DNA of 54,389 nucleotides from Bradyrhizobium hipponense (GCF_008123965.1 NZ_VSTH01000129.1:1-54389), one strand, 5' to 3'; shown: positions 43,252 through 52,021, counted from the first letter of the stretch. Made by a program: numbers and translations. The notes: generated by a model not told the origin, from the sequence alone.

Positions 43252-44526
43252 TTACCCCGGAATCCTTACCGGCAGCGACTCATATCCCTTGATGAAGCTG
43301 GAATAGATCCGCTTCGGCTCGCCCACCACCTCGATGCGGTCGAAGCGCTTGAGCATCTCCTCCCAGATGATCTTGAGCTGCAGCTCGGCGAGGCGCATGC
43401 CGACGCAGCGGTGGATGCCGAAGCCAAAGGAAAGATGCGTGCGCGGCCGCGGCCGGTCGATGATGAACTCCTCGGGACGCTCGATGACCTCTTCGTCGCG
43501 GTTGCCCGAGACGTACCACATCACCACGCGGTCGCCCTTCTTGATGGCCTTGCCGCCGATCTCGGTGTCCTGGAGCGCGGTGCGGCGCATGTGGGCAAGC
43601 GGGGTCTGCCAGCGGATCACCTCCGGCACCATGGTGTCGATCAGCGCCGGGTTGGCACGAAGCTTGTCGTACTGGTCCGGGTTCTCGTTCAGCGCCAGCA
43701 CCGAGCCGGTCATGGTGTTGCGGGTGGTGTCGTTGCCGCCGACGATGAGCAGGATGATGTTGCCCATGAGATTATCGGGATCCATGAACCGCGTCGCATC
43801 GTTATGGGCCATCAGCGACAATAGATCGTTGCGCGGCTCGGAATTGACGCGCTCGTTCCACAGCTTGGACATATAGGCGTAGCACTCGTCCATCTCGCGG
43901 CGTCGCTCTTCGGCGGAGGCAACGATGCCGCTCTTGGGCAGCGCGGTGGAGACATCCGACCAGCGTGTCAGCTTGCGCCGCTCCTCCCAGGGGAAATCGA
44001 ACAGGGTGGCCAGCATCTGCGTCGTCAGCTCGATCGAGACCCGCTCGACGAAGTTGAAGGTCTCGTTGCGCGGCAGATTGTCGAGCACGGTCTGTGAACG
44101 CTGGCGGATGAGCTTGGCGAGTTCGTCCAGATGCGTCGGCGTGAACATCGGCGACACCGTCTTGCGCTGCGCCGAATGCCGCGGCTGGTCCATGGCGATG
44201 AAGCTCGGCCAATCATAACCTTCCGGCACGTCGCGGATCGAGATGCCGCCGAGCGTCGAGTCCGAGGAGAACAGGCCGTGATTGGTGTCGACATGCATGA
44301 TGTCGTTGTATTTCACCACCGACCAGTACGGTTCGATCGGCGCGTTGGTGCAGTAATGCACCGGCTCTTCCTTGCGCAGCCGCTCGAACCACGGCCACAG
44401 CGTGTCGTCCTGGAACAGCCTGGGCGCGCCGGGGTGGAACTGCGCCAGCGGCGTTGCATAAGCCTCCTCGCGCGCCCTGCGCATGCGTTCAGCCTTGTCG
44501 GTCTTAACCGGCGCTTGGATGTTCAT
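43252..44526 (-). CDS. Cytochrome P450, CYP153-like (first of a tandem pair)
   Basis: A 424-residue soluble class I P450. The oxygen-activation helix is VGGNDTTRN, the ExxR motif is PEVIRW, and the haem loop is FGFGIHRCVG with Cys374 as the thiolate ligand. The overall sequence (PYWSVVKYNDIMHVDTN, SIELTTQMLATLFDFPWEERRKLTRWSDV, VVMWYVSGNRDEE) is very close to the CYP153 family, known for terminal hydroxylation of medium-chain alkanes, fatty acids and terpenes. It needs a ferredoxin and reductase, neither of which is nearby. The ATG at 44526 follows ctggag. A paralogue lies directly upstream, separated by a palindromic repeat. Confidence 0.9.
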   Translation of the reverse strand: MNIQAPVKTDKAERMRRAREEAYATPLAQFHPGAPRLFQDDTLWPWFERLRKEEPVHYCTNAPIEPYWSVVKYNDIMHVDTNHGLFSSDSTLGGISIRDVPEGYDWPSFIAMDQPRHSAQRKTVSPMFTPTHLDELAKLIRQRSQTVLDNLPRNETFNFVERVSIELTTQMLATLFDFPWEERRKLTRWSDVSTALPKSGIVASAEERRREMDECYAYMSKLWNERVNSEPRNDLLSLMAHNDATRFMDPDNLMGNIILLIVGGNDTTRNTMTGSVLALNENPDQYDKLRANPALIDTMVPEVIRWQTPLAHMRRTALQDTEIGGKAIKKGDRVVMWYVSGNRDEEVIERPEEFIIDRPRPRTHLSFGFGIHRCVGMRLAELQLKIIWEEMLKRFDRIEVVGEPKRIYSSFIKGYESLPVRIPG

Positions 44527-44547
44527 GGTGCTGGGCTCCAGTTTGTC

Positions 44548-44672
44548 CTCCAACCTCTCCCGCTTGCGGGAGAGGTCGGCGCGTAGCGCCGGGTGAGGGC
44601 TCTTTCCTCTCGGGGGTTCTCGCCCGCGGAGATACCCTCTCCCCAGCCCTCTCCCGCAAGCGGGAGAGGGGG
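44548..44672. repeat. Palindromic repeat, family C, between the two P450 genes
   Basis: ctctcccgcttgcgggagag-gtcggcgcgtagcgccgggtgagg faces ccctctcccgcaagcgggag-aggg. It separates the tandem P450 genes and may keep their expression apart. Confidence 0.88.
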
Positions 44673-44705
44673 CGCAGCTTCCTTGTGGGCGTCGTTGAAC
44701 TCAAT

Positions 44706-45971
44706 CTAAGCCGCAATCTGCACCGGCAGCGTCTCCAGACCCTTCACGAAGCTCGAATAGACCCGCTGGGGTTCGCCGACCACATCAATATGGTCGAAAC
44801 GCTTGAGAATCTCTTCCCAAATAATCTTGAGCTGGAGTTCAGCAAGCCGCAAGCCGACGCAGCGGTGGATGCCGAAGCCGAAGGAGAGATGCGTGCGTGG
44901 GCGGGCGCGGTCGATGATGAAATCGTAGGGCTTTTCGATCGCCGCTTCGTCGCGGTTGCCCGAGACGTACCACATCACAACCTTGTCACCTTTCTTGATC
45001 TGCTTGCCCCGGAACTCGAAATCGGCGAGCGCGGTGCGGCGCATATGCGCCAGCGGGGTCTGCCAGCGGATCACCTCCGGCACGAAACTGTCGAGCAAGG
45101 CAGGATTTGCGCGCAGCTTGCGATACTGCTCCGGATGCTGGCTCAGCGCGTAGATCGAGCCGGACATGGTGTTGCGGGTGGTGTCGTTGCCGCCGACGAT
45201 CAGCAGGATGAGATTGCCGAGGAAGTTCTTGGCATCCATGTGACGCGTTGCGTCGCTGTGCGCCATCATCGAGAGCAGGTCGCTCTTCGGCGGCTGCTCG
45301 ATGCGCTCCTTCCACAGCCGCGCGAAATAACCGGCGCATTCCGCAAGCTCGGCCATCCGCTCGTCCTCGGTGGCGACAAGGCCGTCGGGGCCGGGAATGG
45401 TGGTGGCGATATCCGACCAGCGCGTCAGCTTGCGGCGGTCTTCCCAGGGGAAGTCGAACAGCACCGCGAGCATCTGCGTGGTGAGCTCGATCGAGACCCG
45501 GTCGACCCAGTCGAACACCTCGCCGCGCGGCAGATTGTCGAGGCACTCGGCCGAGCGCTCGCGGATGCTGAGCGCGAGATTGTCCAGATGCGTCGGCGTG
45601 AACATCGGCGCCACGGTCTTGCGCTGCGCCGCGTGGCGCGGCGGGTCCATCGAGATGAAGCTTTCGCGGCGCAGGTCGGGATCGATGTCGCGGATGGTGA
45701 TGCCGCCGAGCGCGGAGGCCGAGGAGAACACCGAATGATTGGTCTCGATCTCCATGATGTCGTTGTAGCGCGTCACCGACCAGTACGGCCCGAACATCGA
45801 CTCCTTGCAATAGTGCACGGGATCTTCGCGGCGCAGGCGATCGAAATAGGGCCAGAACGTATCGGTCCTGAACAATTCGGGGTCGCCGGGATCGAACTGT
45901 TCAAGGGGTAGCGACGTGGCGCGCGCACGCAATGCGTCGAGCTTTGCCGTGCTCTCGATGGTCCCGTGCAT
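44706..45971 (-). CDS. Cytochrome P450, CYP153-like (second of a tandem pair)
   Basis: A 421-residue P450 closely related to the neighbour at 43252-44526 over its whole length. The same landmarks are present: VGGNDTTRN, PEVIRW, FGFGIHRCVG with Cys371. Segments such as SSMFGPYWSV-type FGPYWSVTRYNDIMEIETN and SIELTTQMLAVLFDFPWEDRRKLTRWSDI match CYP153 even better than the other copy. Clear differences (KESMFGPYW against TNAPIEPYW near the substrate channel entrance) suggest different substrate ranges after duplication. The ATG at 45971 is preceded by agggagaacggtc. Confidence 0.91.
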   Translation of the reverse strand: MHGTIESTAKLDALRARATSLPLEQFDPGDPELFRTDTFWPYFDRLRREDPVHYCKESMFGPYWSVTRYNDIMEIETNHSVFSSASALGGITIRDIDPDLRRESFISMDPPRHAAQRKTVAPMFTPTHLDNLALSIRERSAECLDNLPRGEVFDWVDRVSIELTTQMLAVLFDFPWEDRRKLTRWSDIATTIPGPDGLVATEDERMAELAECAGYFARLWKERIEQPPKSDLLSMMAHSDATRHMDAKNFLGNLILLIVGGNDTTRNTMSGSIYALSQHPEQYRKLRANPALLDSFVPEVIRWQTPLAHMRRTALADFEFRGKQIKKGDKVVMWYVSGNRDEAAIEKPYDFIIDRARPRTHLSFGFGIHRCVGLRLAELQLKIIWEEILKRFDHIDVVGEPQRVYSSFVKGLETLPVQIAA

Positions 45972-46079
45972 GACCGTTCTCCCTGATGTGAACCGCGCGT
46001 TCTCGTTGAATTCTGCGCTGCGGTATTTAGGTTGCAATTACAGCCGGTTGTCTGCGTCGGAGCAAGGGAGAGTTTTGCC

Positions 46080-46165
46080 GCATGGCTCGGCCGGATGGAG
46101 CGTAAGCGTAATCCGGGAATCGTAACGTTGAGGTGGTCCCGGATTGCGCTCCGCTCCTTGCCGGC
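46080..46165. repeat. Inverted repeat, family G (AGCGTAAGCGTAATCCGGGA type)
   Basis: catggctcggccggatggag-cgtaagcgtaatccggga faces tcccggattgcgctccgctc-cttgccggctg. It lies in the 355-base gap (45972-46326) between the divergent P450 and DUF898 genes. The rest of that gap must hold both promoters, but I cannot point to clear -35/-10 pairs. Confidence 0.7.
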
Positions 46166-46326
46166 TGCGGGACATTCGCGAAAGTGGCCTTCCGCACGAC
46201 GAAACGTCTGTAATCGTGCGAAAAATCCGTCGAAACCGAGGTCAAATCGAACCCGGCCATCTTGGGGATCGACCAACCTCTGATCTATAGTTTGAGCGGA
46301 CCGGGTCTCCGCATCCCGAGGTTGCC

Positions 46327-47484
46327 GTGAACGATTTGCAATGGGCCCCGATCGGCCCGCCCCAACCGATCCCTCCGCCGCTGCCGCCCACCCGGGTCGA
46401 CTTCACCGGCGATCGTTCCGGGTTTAGCAAATTGGTCACCAAGGGTGCGATGCTGGAGCTCGTCACCTTCGGCTTCTACCGCTTCTGGCTGGTGACCGAC
46501 ATCCGCCGTCATCTCTGGTCGAACACATTGGTCGACGGCGACGCCGCCGAATACACCGGTCGCGGCAAGGAGCTCCTGATCGGCTTCCTCATCGCGCTCG
46601 CGATCCTGGTGCCGATCTATCTCGCCTATTTCCTGATTGGCATCGAGTTCGAGCGTTGGCAGGGCTTTGCCTCGACACCGCTGTTCATCAGCTTCTACGC
46701 CTTCGGCCAGTTCGCGATTTTTCGCGCGCGGCGCTATCGGCTGACGCGCACGATCTGGCGCGGCGTTCGGTTCTGGATGGACGGCTCGGGCTGGGCCTAT
46801 TCGCTCCGCGCCATGCTGTGGGGCTTGCTCGTGTTCCTGACGCTCGGCCTGGCACTGCCATGGCGCGAGGCGTCGCTGGAGCGCTACAAGATGCGGCACA
46901 CCCATTTCGGCGATCTGCGAGGCGATTTCGAGGGCGACGGCTGGCAGTTCTTCAAGCGCGGCTGGTGGCTATGGCTGCTCAGCCCGGTCGCGCTGGTGAT
47001 CTTCCCGCTTGCCCCGTTCTTCTATGCCCAGTTCAAGGCGCGCGAGTGGCGCTGGTGGCTTGATGGGATACGCATTGGCGGCGTGAGCCTATCCTCGAAT
47101 TTGCCGACCAACGCGTTCTATGGCCTGTACTGGAAGGTGATCGGCTGGTGGCTGCTGCTCTCGACCATTTTTGCTGCCTATCTCGGTGGCGCGACCATGC
47201 TTACCGTCCAACTGAGTGGCCTTTCGGCCGAGCAGGTGTTGGGGCCCGACAATGCCTCCAAGAGCATTCCGATGCTGGTGATGATGGTCATCGGCTATTT
47301 TGCCGTCGCTCTTGCGATCAACATCATTATGCGCATCTATCTCCAGCGCGATCTCTGGGTGAAGGTGCTGGAAACTATCGAGGTGCACAATATCGCGGCC
47401 ACAGCCGACGTGCGCGGCAGCGGCGAGCTCGCCAGCGCGCTCGGCGAAGGTTTTGCTGACGGGCTTGATGTCGCGGGATTTTGA
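46327..47484 (+). CDS. DUF898 (YjgN-like) integral membrane protein
   Basis: A 385-residue protein with a Pro-rich start (GPPQPIPPPLPP), then the DUF898 region: FTGDRSGFSKLVTKGAMLELVTFGFYRFWLVTDIRRHLW, RGKELLIGFLIALAILVPIYLAYFLIG and several more membrane helices to about residue 350. The function of the family is unknown. The start is a GTG after gagg. The next gene, an M48 protease, begins three bases after its stop, so they are one operon. This pairing suggests that the two act together in the envelope. Confidence 0.88.
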   Translation: MNDLQWAPIGPPQPIPPPLPPTRVDFTGDRSGFSKLVTKGAMLELVTFGFYRFWLVTDIRRHLWSNTLVDGDAAEYTGRGKELLIGFLIALAILVPIYLAYFLIGIEFERWQGFASTPLFISFYAFGQFAIFRARRYRLTRTIWRGVRFWMDGSGWAYSLRAMLWGLLVFLTLGLALPWREASLERYKMRHTHFGDLRGDFEGDGWQFFKRGWWLWLLSPVALVIFPLAPFFYAQFKAREWRWWLDGIRIGGVSLSSNLPTNAFYGLYWKVIGWWLLLSTIFAAYLGGATMLTVQLSGLSAEQVLGPDNASKSIPMLVMMVIGYFAVALAINIIMRIYLQRDLWVKVLETIEVHNIAATADVRGSGELASALGEGFADGLDVAGF

Positions 47485-47487
47485 ATT

Positions 47488-48612
47488 GTGAGTGAAATGT
47501 CCGCCGAAGCTGTCGCGCAGTCGGCAAAGCCGACGATCTTCTTCGACGGCGTATCCAGTCGCAGGCGACAGGTCACGCTGACACATGGTGACGCGCTCGA
47601 AATCGCCGAGCCGGGCGAGGCCGAGGGGCCGCGGACGATCGCGCGCTGGCCCTATGCCGACATCCGTCGCGCCGACAGTCCGGCCGGCATCCTGCGCCTT
47701 GCCGCGACCTCCGCGCCGCCGCTGGCACGGCTCGAAATCCGTGATGCCTCGCTCGCAGCGGACCTGGTCGCGCGTTGTATCCGGCTCGACGAGCACCAGA
47801 CCACGCGCCGCGGTGTTGCGAAGATCGTCGGCTGGTCGATGGCCGCCGCCGTTTCCATCGTCTGCGTCGTGCTGTTCGGCGTGCCGCTCGCAGCCGACCG
47901 TCTTGCCCCGCTGGTGCCCAAACCGGTCGAACGGCGGATCGGCGATGCCGCCGAGGTCCAGGTGAAGACCATTTTCGGGCGCAGCGTGTGCGAGGATGCG
48001 GCGGGCAAGGCCGCCTTCACGAAACTCGTCAACCGGTTGCGCGATGCCGCCGGCCTCGACGACGATTCCATGACGGCGGGCGTGCTGCCGACCTCGGTGC
48101 CGAATGCGTTTGCGCTGCCGGGCGGCAAGGTCTTCGTGATGCAGGGCCTGCTCGATAAGGCGCACAGCCCCGACGAGCTCGCCGGCATCCTCGCCCACGA
48201 GCTCGGCCATCTCAAGCATCACGACAACATGCGCGGGCTGATCTACAACGGCGGCACCTCGTTCTTGATCGGCCTGTTGTTCGGCGACGTCACCGGCTCG
48301 TCGGCGGTGATCTTCGCCTCGCGCAGCGTGGTTGAGGCCTCCTATTCGCGCGAGGCCGAGACGGGGGCCGATACGTTCGCGATCGAGATCATGCACGCGC
48401 TCGGCCGCTCACCAAAGCCGGCCGCCGAATTGATGTTCCGCATCACCGGCAAGGAAGGCGGTAGCGGTTTCACGATCCTGGCGAGCCATCCCCTGACTGA
48501 GGACCGTCTCGCCCGCATGACCAAGGAAGACCGCCCCGCCAGCGGCCCGCCGCTGCTGACGGACAAGGAGTGGCAGTCGCTGAAGGGAATTTGCGGCAGC
48601 GGGAAGATTTAG
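47488..48612 (+). CDS. M48-family membrane metallopeptidase
   Basis: A 374-residue protease with one membrane helix (about 111-131), the zinc motif HELGH (237-241) followed by LKHHD, and the third ligand Glu in SREAETGAD. An N-terminal soluble part of 105 residues (beta-rich, TIFFDGVSSRRRQVTLTHGDALEI) precedes the helix. The protease domain should face the periplasm, as in BepA/LoiP-like enzymes that handle outer-membrane proteins. The start is a GTG at 47488 or an ATG at 47497. It is coupled to the DUF898 gene. Confidence 0.9.
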   Translation: MSEMSAEAVAQSAKPTIFFDGVSSRRRQVTLTHGDALEIAEPGEAEGPRTIARWPYADIRRADSPAGILRLAATSAPPLARLEIRDASLAADLVARCIRLDEHQTTRRGVAKIVGWSMAAAVSIVCVVLFGVPLAADRLAPLVPKPVERRIGDAAEVQVKTIFGRSVCEDAAGKAAFTKLVNRLRDAAGLDDDSMTAGVLPTSVPNAFALPGGKVFVMQGLLDKAHSPDELAGILAHELGHLKHHDNMRGLIYNGGTSFLIGLLFGDVTGSSAVIFASRSVVEASYSREAETGADTFAIEIMHALGRSPKPAAELMFRITGKEGGSGFTILASHPLTEDRLARMTKEDRPASGPPLLTDKEWQSLKGICGSGKI

Positions 48613-48626
48613 TTGTCGCGCCGCTC

Positions 48627-49256
48627 TCATCGCGTCCCGTAGGCCCGGTCGCCGGCATCGCCGAGACCCGGTACGATGAAGCCGTCCTCGTCGAGCCCTT
48701 CATCTACAGCGGCCGTCCAGATCGGGACGTCCGGATGCAGCCCACGCAGCCGCTCGAGTCCTTCCGGAGCTGCGATCAGGCAGGCCAGCCGAATATCCTT
48801 TGCGCCGCGCTCCTTCAGTCGATCGATCGCGGCAACGGCCGTGTTGGCGGTCGCGACCACCGGCGTCACCACAATCGCAAGGCGCTCGCTAAGATCGGAC
48901 GGCGATTTGAAAAAGTACTCGACCGCGGCAAAACTGTGCGGCTCGCGGTAGAGCCCGATATGCGCGACGCGCGCGGTCGGCACCAGATCCATCATGCCGT
49001 CGACGAAGGTGGTGCCGGCGCGGAGCATCGGCACGAACACCAGCTTCTTGCCGGCGATCTTGGCCGAGTGCATGCGCGCCAGCGGCGTGTCGACGACGAC
49101 GTCGGTGAGCGGCAGGTCGCGCGTCACCTCGTAGCACAAGAGCATCCCGATCTCCTTGATCAGCTCGCGGAACGATTTTGTCGAGATGGATTTGTCCCGC
49201 ACCAGGGTCAGCTTGTGCTGAACCAGCGGATGATCGACGACGGTGACGCCTTCCAT
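48627..49256 (-). CDS. upp: Uracil phosphoribosyltransferase with altered PRPP loop
   Basis: A 209-residue UPRT homologue, the length of the E. coli enzyme. The flexible-loop and uracil-binding parts are normal: STKSFRELIKEIGMLLCYE, VPMLRAGTTFVDGM, and C-terminal PGLGDAGDRAYGT. The PRPP-binding loop, DPMLATGGS in the standard enzyme, reads TPVVATANTA here (131-140): the acidic residue and both Gly are gone. It lies downstream of URC1 and URC4 on the same strand. In the yeast URC pathway a UPRT (URC6) is needed for uracil breakdown, so this copy is probably catabolic. No ribosome site better than the region before 49256 was found. Confidence 0.88.
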   Translation of the reverse strand: MEGVTVVDHPLVQHKLTLVRDKSISTKSFRELIKEIGMLLCYEVTRDLPLTDVVVDTPLARMHSAKIAGKKLVFVPMLRAGTTFVDGMMDLVPTARVAHIGLYREPHSFAAVEYFFKSPSDLSERLAIVVTPVVATANTAVAAIDRLKERGAKDIRLACLIAAPEGLERLRGLHPDVPIWTAAVDEGLDEDGFIVPGLGDAGDRAYGTR

Positions 49257-49280
49257 ATTGAATGCTCTTGCTTTTTCCCT

Positions 49281-49423
49281 TCTCCCCTCGTGGGAGAAGG
49301 TGGCGCGAAGCGCCGGATGAGGGGTATCTATCCGCGAGTTCAAATGGATGAGGAGCACTCGCGGAGAGAACCCCTCACCCGCCTCGCTTCGCGAGGCACC
49401 CTCTCCCACAAGGGGAGAGGGTC
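49281..49423. repeat. Palindromic repeat, family C, between upp and urc4
   Basis: ttctcccctcgtgggagaag-gtggcgcgaagcgccggatgaggg faces ccctcacccgcctcgcttcg-cgaggcaccctctcccacaagggg. It separates upp from the two URC genes without a promoter I can recognise. Confidence 0.85.
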
Positions 49424-50660
49424 AGAAGACAGTGCCGTCACTAATGACCTTGAGCGGCGGCGCGCCGTCACTTCGGCGCGCAAAGGCGATGGCCCGGCCG
49501 GCTGCCCAGGTGCCGCCTTCCAGAATGCTGGCGAGCGGCAGCGACTCCGGCGTGCGGCCGAGTTTCGCGCGCACGAGGTCTGCGAGCCGGTCCAGCAGCG
49601 CGACGGTGAGGGCGCGCCACTCCACGACAAGCAGCGAGTCGATCGCATGCGCGCGCTCGGCATCAGCGGGATCGCGCAGGCGAAGCACCTCGTGATCGAC
49701 GAACAGCCCGCCATTGCGGTATTCGGCGAGCCCGGTCAGGCCGTCGATGTCAGTGACCTCAAATCCGGCGCGCTGGAGCGGCTCGATCAGCGAATAGCTC
49801 AGCCATTGCGACAGCTTGTGCAGCGGCACGAGGCCCGCGGTCGCATCATCGGCCTTGATCGCCGGATGGCGCCAGCAATCGCCGAGCGGAACGCCGGCAA
49901 GTTCAAGCCGCGACGGCCAGATCGGTCCGAGCTGGTTCAGCACCGCGGACAGGATGGCGGGCGCGGGAAGCAAGCCGTCCGTCGCCTGCGCCGCGATGTG
50001 ATCGAACAAGCCGCCCGGCCGCGGCGTATCGTGCAAGCCGAAAACATCCGCACGCTCCGCCACTAGCCGTCCCAGTCGCCGCAGCAGATCCGTGCGTCCT
50101 TCGAGACCGAGCAACGGATTGGCATCGCTCACCTGGAAGGCAGACGTGAGCGCGGCGAGCGGCAGTTTTGCGAGCACATCCGCATCGACTCTGAACGGCG
50201 CGCGCGCGTCGCCCGAGAAGAGGCCGCTCGCGAACATGTCGAGGCTTGCGATCGCGAGCCCCTCGGATCGGCCGATCCCTTCTCCCGTGAGCGCACCGCG
50301 GTATCGCCAAGCGGGTCCGGCGCCAGCATCGAGCAGCACGCTGACAATCGCGAGGTCGAATTCCGCGCGTGCCTGCGCCGCGCGATCCGGCCACGACGTG
50401 GCATCCGCAAGGCGCGCCCAGCGATCGACGCCGCCAAGCACGAAATGCCGCCAGCGCGCATGAAAGGGAATGTCGAGCGTCGGATAGGCCCGGCGCGTGA
50501 CCGCGACCACGGCGTCCGCGACACTGTCCATCCGATCGAGATCGACTGTGAAATGGCTTAAGCCGTCGCGCAGGCCGAGTTCAAGCATCTGCTCCGCACG
50601 CGCGCGCACCGCCTCTGCGCTGAGGAGTGAGCGGGCCGGTTGTTCTGGGGCGTCCGCCAT
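49422..50660 (-). CDS. urc4: URC4/urg3-family protein (DUF1688), uracil catabolism
   Basis: A 412-residue protein of the DUF1688 family, known as URC4 in yeast and urg3 in fission yeast. Conserved stretches I recognise are DGLSHFTVDLDRMDSVADAVV, IPFHARWRHF, VSVLLDAGAGPAWRY, SEGLAIASLDMF and LHKLSQWLSYSLIEPLQRAGF. It has no signal peptide or membrane helix. In yeast the gene is required to degrade uracil, and loss of it was reported to lead to ribosylurea accumulation, so it may act on that type of intermediate. Five bases separate it from the URC1 gene upstream, a clear operon. The enzyme reaction has not been settled, to my knowledge. Confidence 0.9.
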   Translation of the reverse strand: MADAPEQPARSLLSAEAVRARAEQMLELGLRDGLSHFTVDLDRMDSVADAVVAVTRRAYPTLDIPFHARWRHFVLGGVDRWARLADATSWPDRAAQARAEFDLAIVSVLLDAGAGPAWRYRGALTGEGIGRSEGLAIASLDMFASGLFSGDARAPFRVDADVLAKLPLAALTSAFQVSDANPLLGLEGRTDLLRRLGRLVAERADVFGLHDTPRPGGLFDHIAAQATDGLLPAPAILSAVLNQLGPIWPSRLELAGVPLGDCWRHPAIKADDATAGLVPLHKLSQWLSYSLIEPLQRAGFEVTDIDGLTGLAEYRNGGLFVDHEVLRLRDPADAERAHAIDSLLVVEWRALTVALLDRLADLVRAKLGRTPESLPLASILEGGTWAAGRAIAFARRSDGAPPLKVISDGTVF

Positions 50661-50665
50661 GACGT

Positions 50666-51922
50666 TCAGTATTTTTCCAGCGAACGCCCGACTATGTCGT
50701 TCACGTCCTTTTCAGTCACATCGTCGCCGGAGTAATAGCCGGCGGCCTTCTTCGCGGCGATCTCGACATAGGCATCGGCAGGAATCAGCTCCGGCGGGAT
50801 CGGCACGCGCTCGACGATGTCGATGCCCTGCGAGGTCAGCGCGTCGTGTTTCATATCGCTCATCGACAGGAAGCGGTCGATGCGCTTTAACCCCAGCCAG
50901 TGGATCGTATCCGGCATCAGCTGCTGGAAGCGCGCATCCTGGACCCCGGCGACGCATTCGGTGCGCTCGAAATAGGCGGCGGCCGCGTCGCCATCCTCCT
51001 GGCGCTTGCGCGCGTTATAGACCAGGAATTTGGTGACCTCGCCGAGTGCGCGTCCTTCCTTGCGGTTGTAGACGACGAGCCCGAGCCCGCCCTCCTGCGC
51101 GCCCCGCGCCGATTCCTCGATGCCGTGGATGAGGTAGGGTCGGCAGGTGCAGATGTCGGAGCCGAACACGTCGGAGCCGTTGCACTCGTCGTGCACGCGG
51201 CAGGTGATCCTGGTGCGATGGTCCGGCAGCTTGGTCACGTCGCCGAACATGTAGACGGTGGTGCCGCCGATCGGCGGCAGGAACACCTTCATGTCCGGCC
51301 GGGTTACCAGTTCGGGGAACATGCCGGCGGTCTGCTCGAACAGCGTGCGCCGCAGCTCGGTCTCGCCCGTGCCGAAGCGCTCCGCAAGGCCGGGCAGATA
51401 CCAGACCGGATCGATCGCGATCTTCACCACCGAGACGCTGCCATTGGCGTGCACGACCTCGCCGTCGGCGCGCAGGCGCTTGGCAGCCAGTGCCTCGCGG
51501 ATCTCCGGCAGGTCGAGCCGCGCGCGCGTCACCGCGATGCTCGGCCTTATGTCGCAGCCCTCCGCAATCTCCTTGCGGAAACTCTCGGCGACGAGGTGGC
51601 CCCAGGGATCGAGCGCGACGATCTTGGCCGGATCGCTCCACTGCGGAAACGGCCCGATGGTCGCGGCCGGAAAGGTGTTGGTGAGGTCGGGACGGCGGAT
51701 CGGATCGAGCGCACCCGCGGAGACGGCGAGCGCCCGATACATCGCATAGGATCCGCCATGGCTGCCGATCACGTTGCGATCCTGCGCGCGCGACACCGTG
51801 CCGATGATCGGACCCCTAGCCCGCGCATCCGCGGCACCCCAGTGGATCGGAAAGGCGGCCTTCCTGCCCGGCTCCGGATGGGAGGTGAGGCGGATGTGGT
51901 CGGTACGGTTCGCGCGGCTCAT
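50666..51922 (-). CDS. urc1: URC1-type GTP cyclohydrolase II homologue, uracil catabolism
   Basis: A 418-residue RibA-like protein. The zinc site is preserved as Cys247, Cys258 and Cys260 (HDECNGSDVFGSDICTC), the same 11-and-2 spacing as E. coli RibA. The catalytic Arg lies in NRKEGRALGE. An N-terminal extension of about 200 residues and the C-terminal part (LKRIDRFLSMSDMKHDALTSQGIDIVERV) set it apart from riboflavin-pathway RibA and match URC1 of the yeast uracil-catabolic route, thought to open the pyrimidine ring of a uracil nucleotide. It is the first gene of urc1-urc4. gggag lies eight bases before the ATG. A promoter and hairpin are visible upstream. Confidence 0.9.
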   Translation of the reverse strand: MSRANRTDHIRLTSHPEPGRKAAFPIHWGAADARARGPIIGTVSRAQDRNVIGSHGGSYAMYRALAVSAGALDPIRRPDLTNTFPAATIGPFPQWSDPAKIVALDPWGHLVAESFRKEIAEGCDIRPSIAVTRARLDLPEIREALAAKRLRADGEVVHANGSVSVVKIAIDPVWYLPGLAERFGTGETELRRTLFEQTAGMFPELVTRPDMKVFLPPIGGTTVYMFGDVTKLPDHRTRITCRVHDECNGSDVFGSDICTCRPYLIHGIEESARGAQEGGLGLVVYNRKEGRALGEVTKFLVYNARKRQEDGDAAAAYFERTECVAGVQDARFQQLMPDTIHWLGLKRIDRFLSMSDMKHDALTSQGIDIVERVPIPPELIPADAYVEIAAKKAAGYYSGDDVTEKDVNDIVGRSLEKY

Positions 51923-51934
51923 GACCAAACTCCC

Positions 51935-51971
51935 AAAAAGCCAACGGCCCGCCGCTCGGACGGGCCTGGCT
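51935..51971 (-). terminator. Terminator-like hairpin in the urc1 leader (possible attenuator)
   Basis: On the minus strand agcc-a-ggcccg pairs with cgggcc-gtt-ggct around a nine-base loop (tccgagcgg), followed directly by a run of five T. It ends about 12 bases before the start codon and just before the ribosome site, so it could stop transcription or mask translation initiation. Confidence 0.6.
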
Positions 51972-52021
51972 CGGTCGCGCTGCCGGTGCTGAACACGGGT
52001 CACGCGAGCTCAATCCAACAT

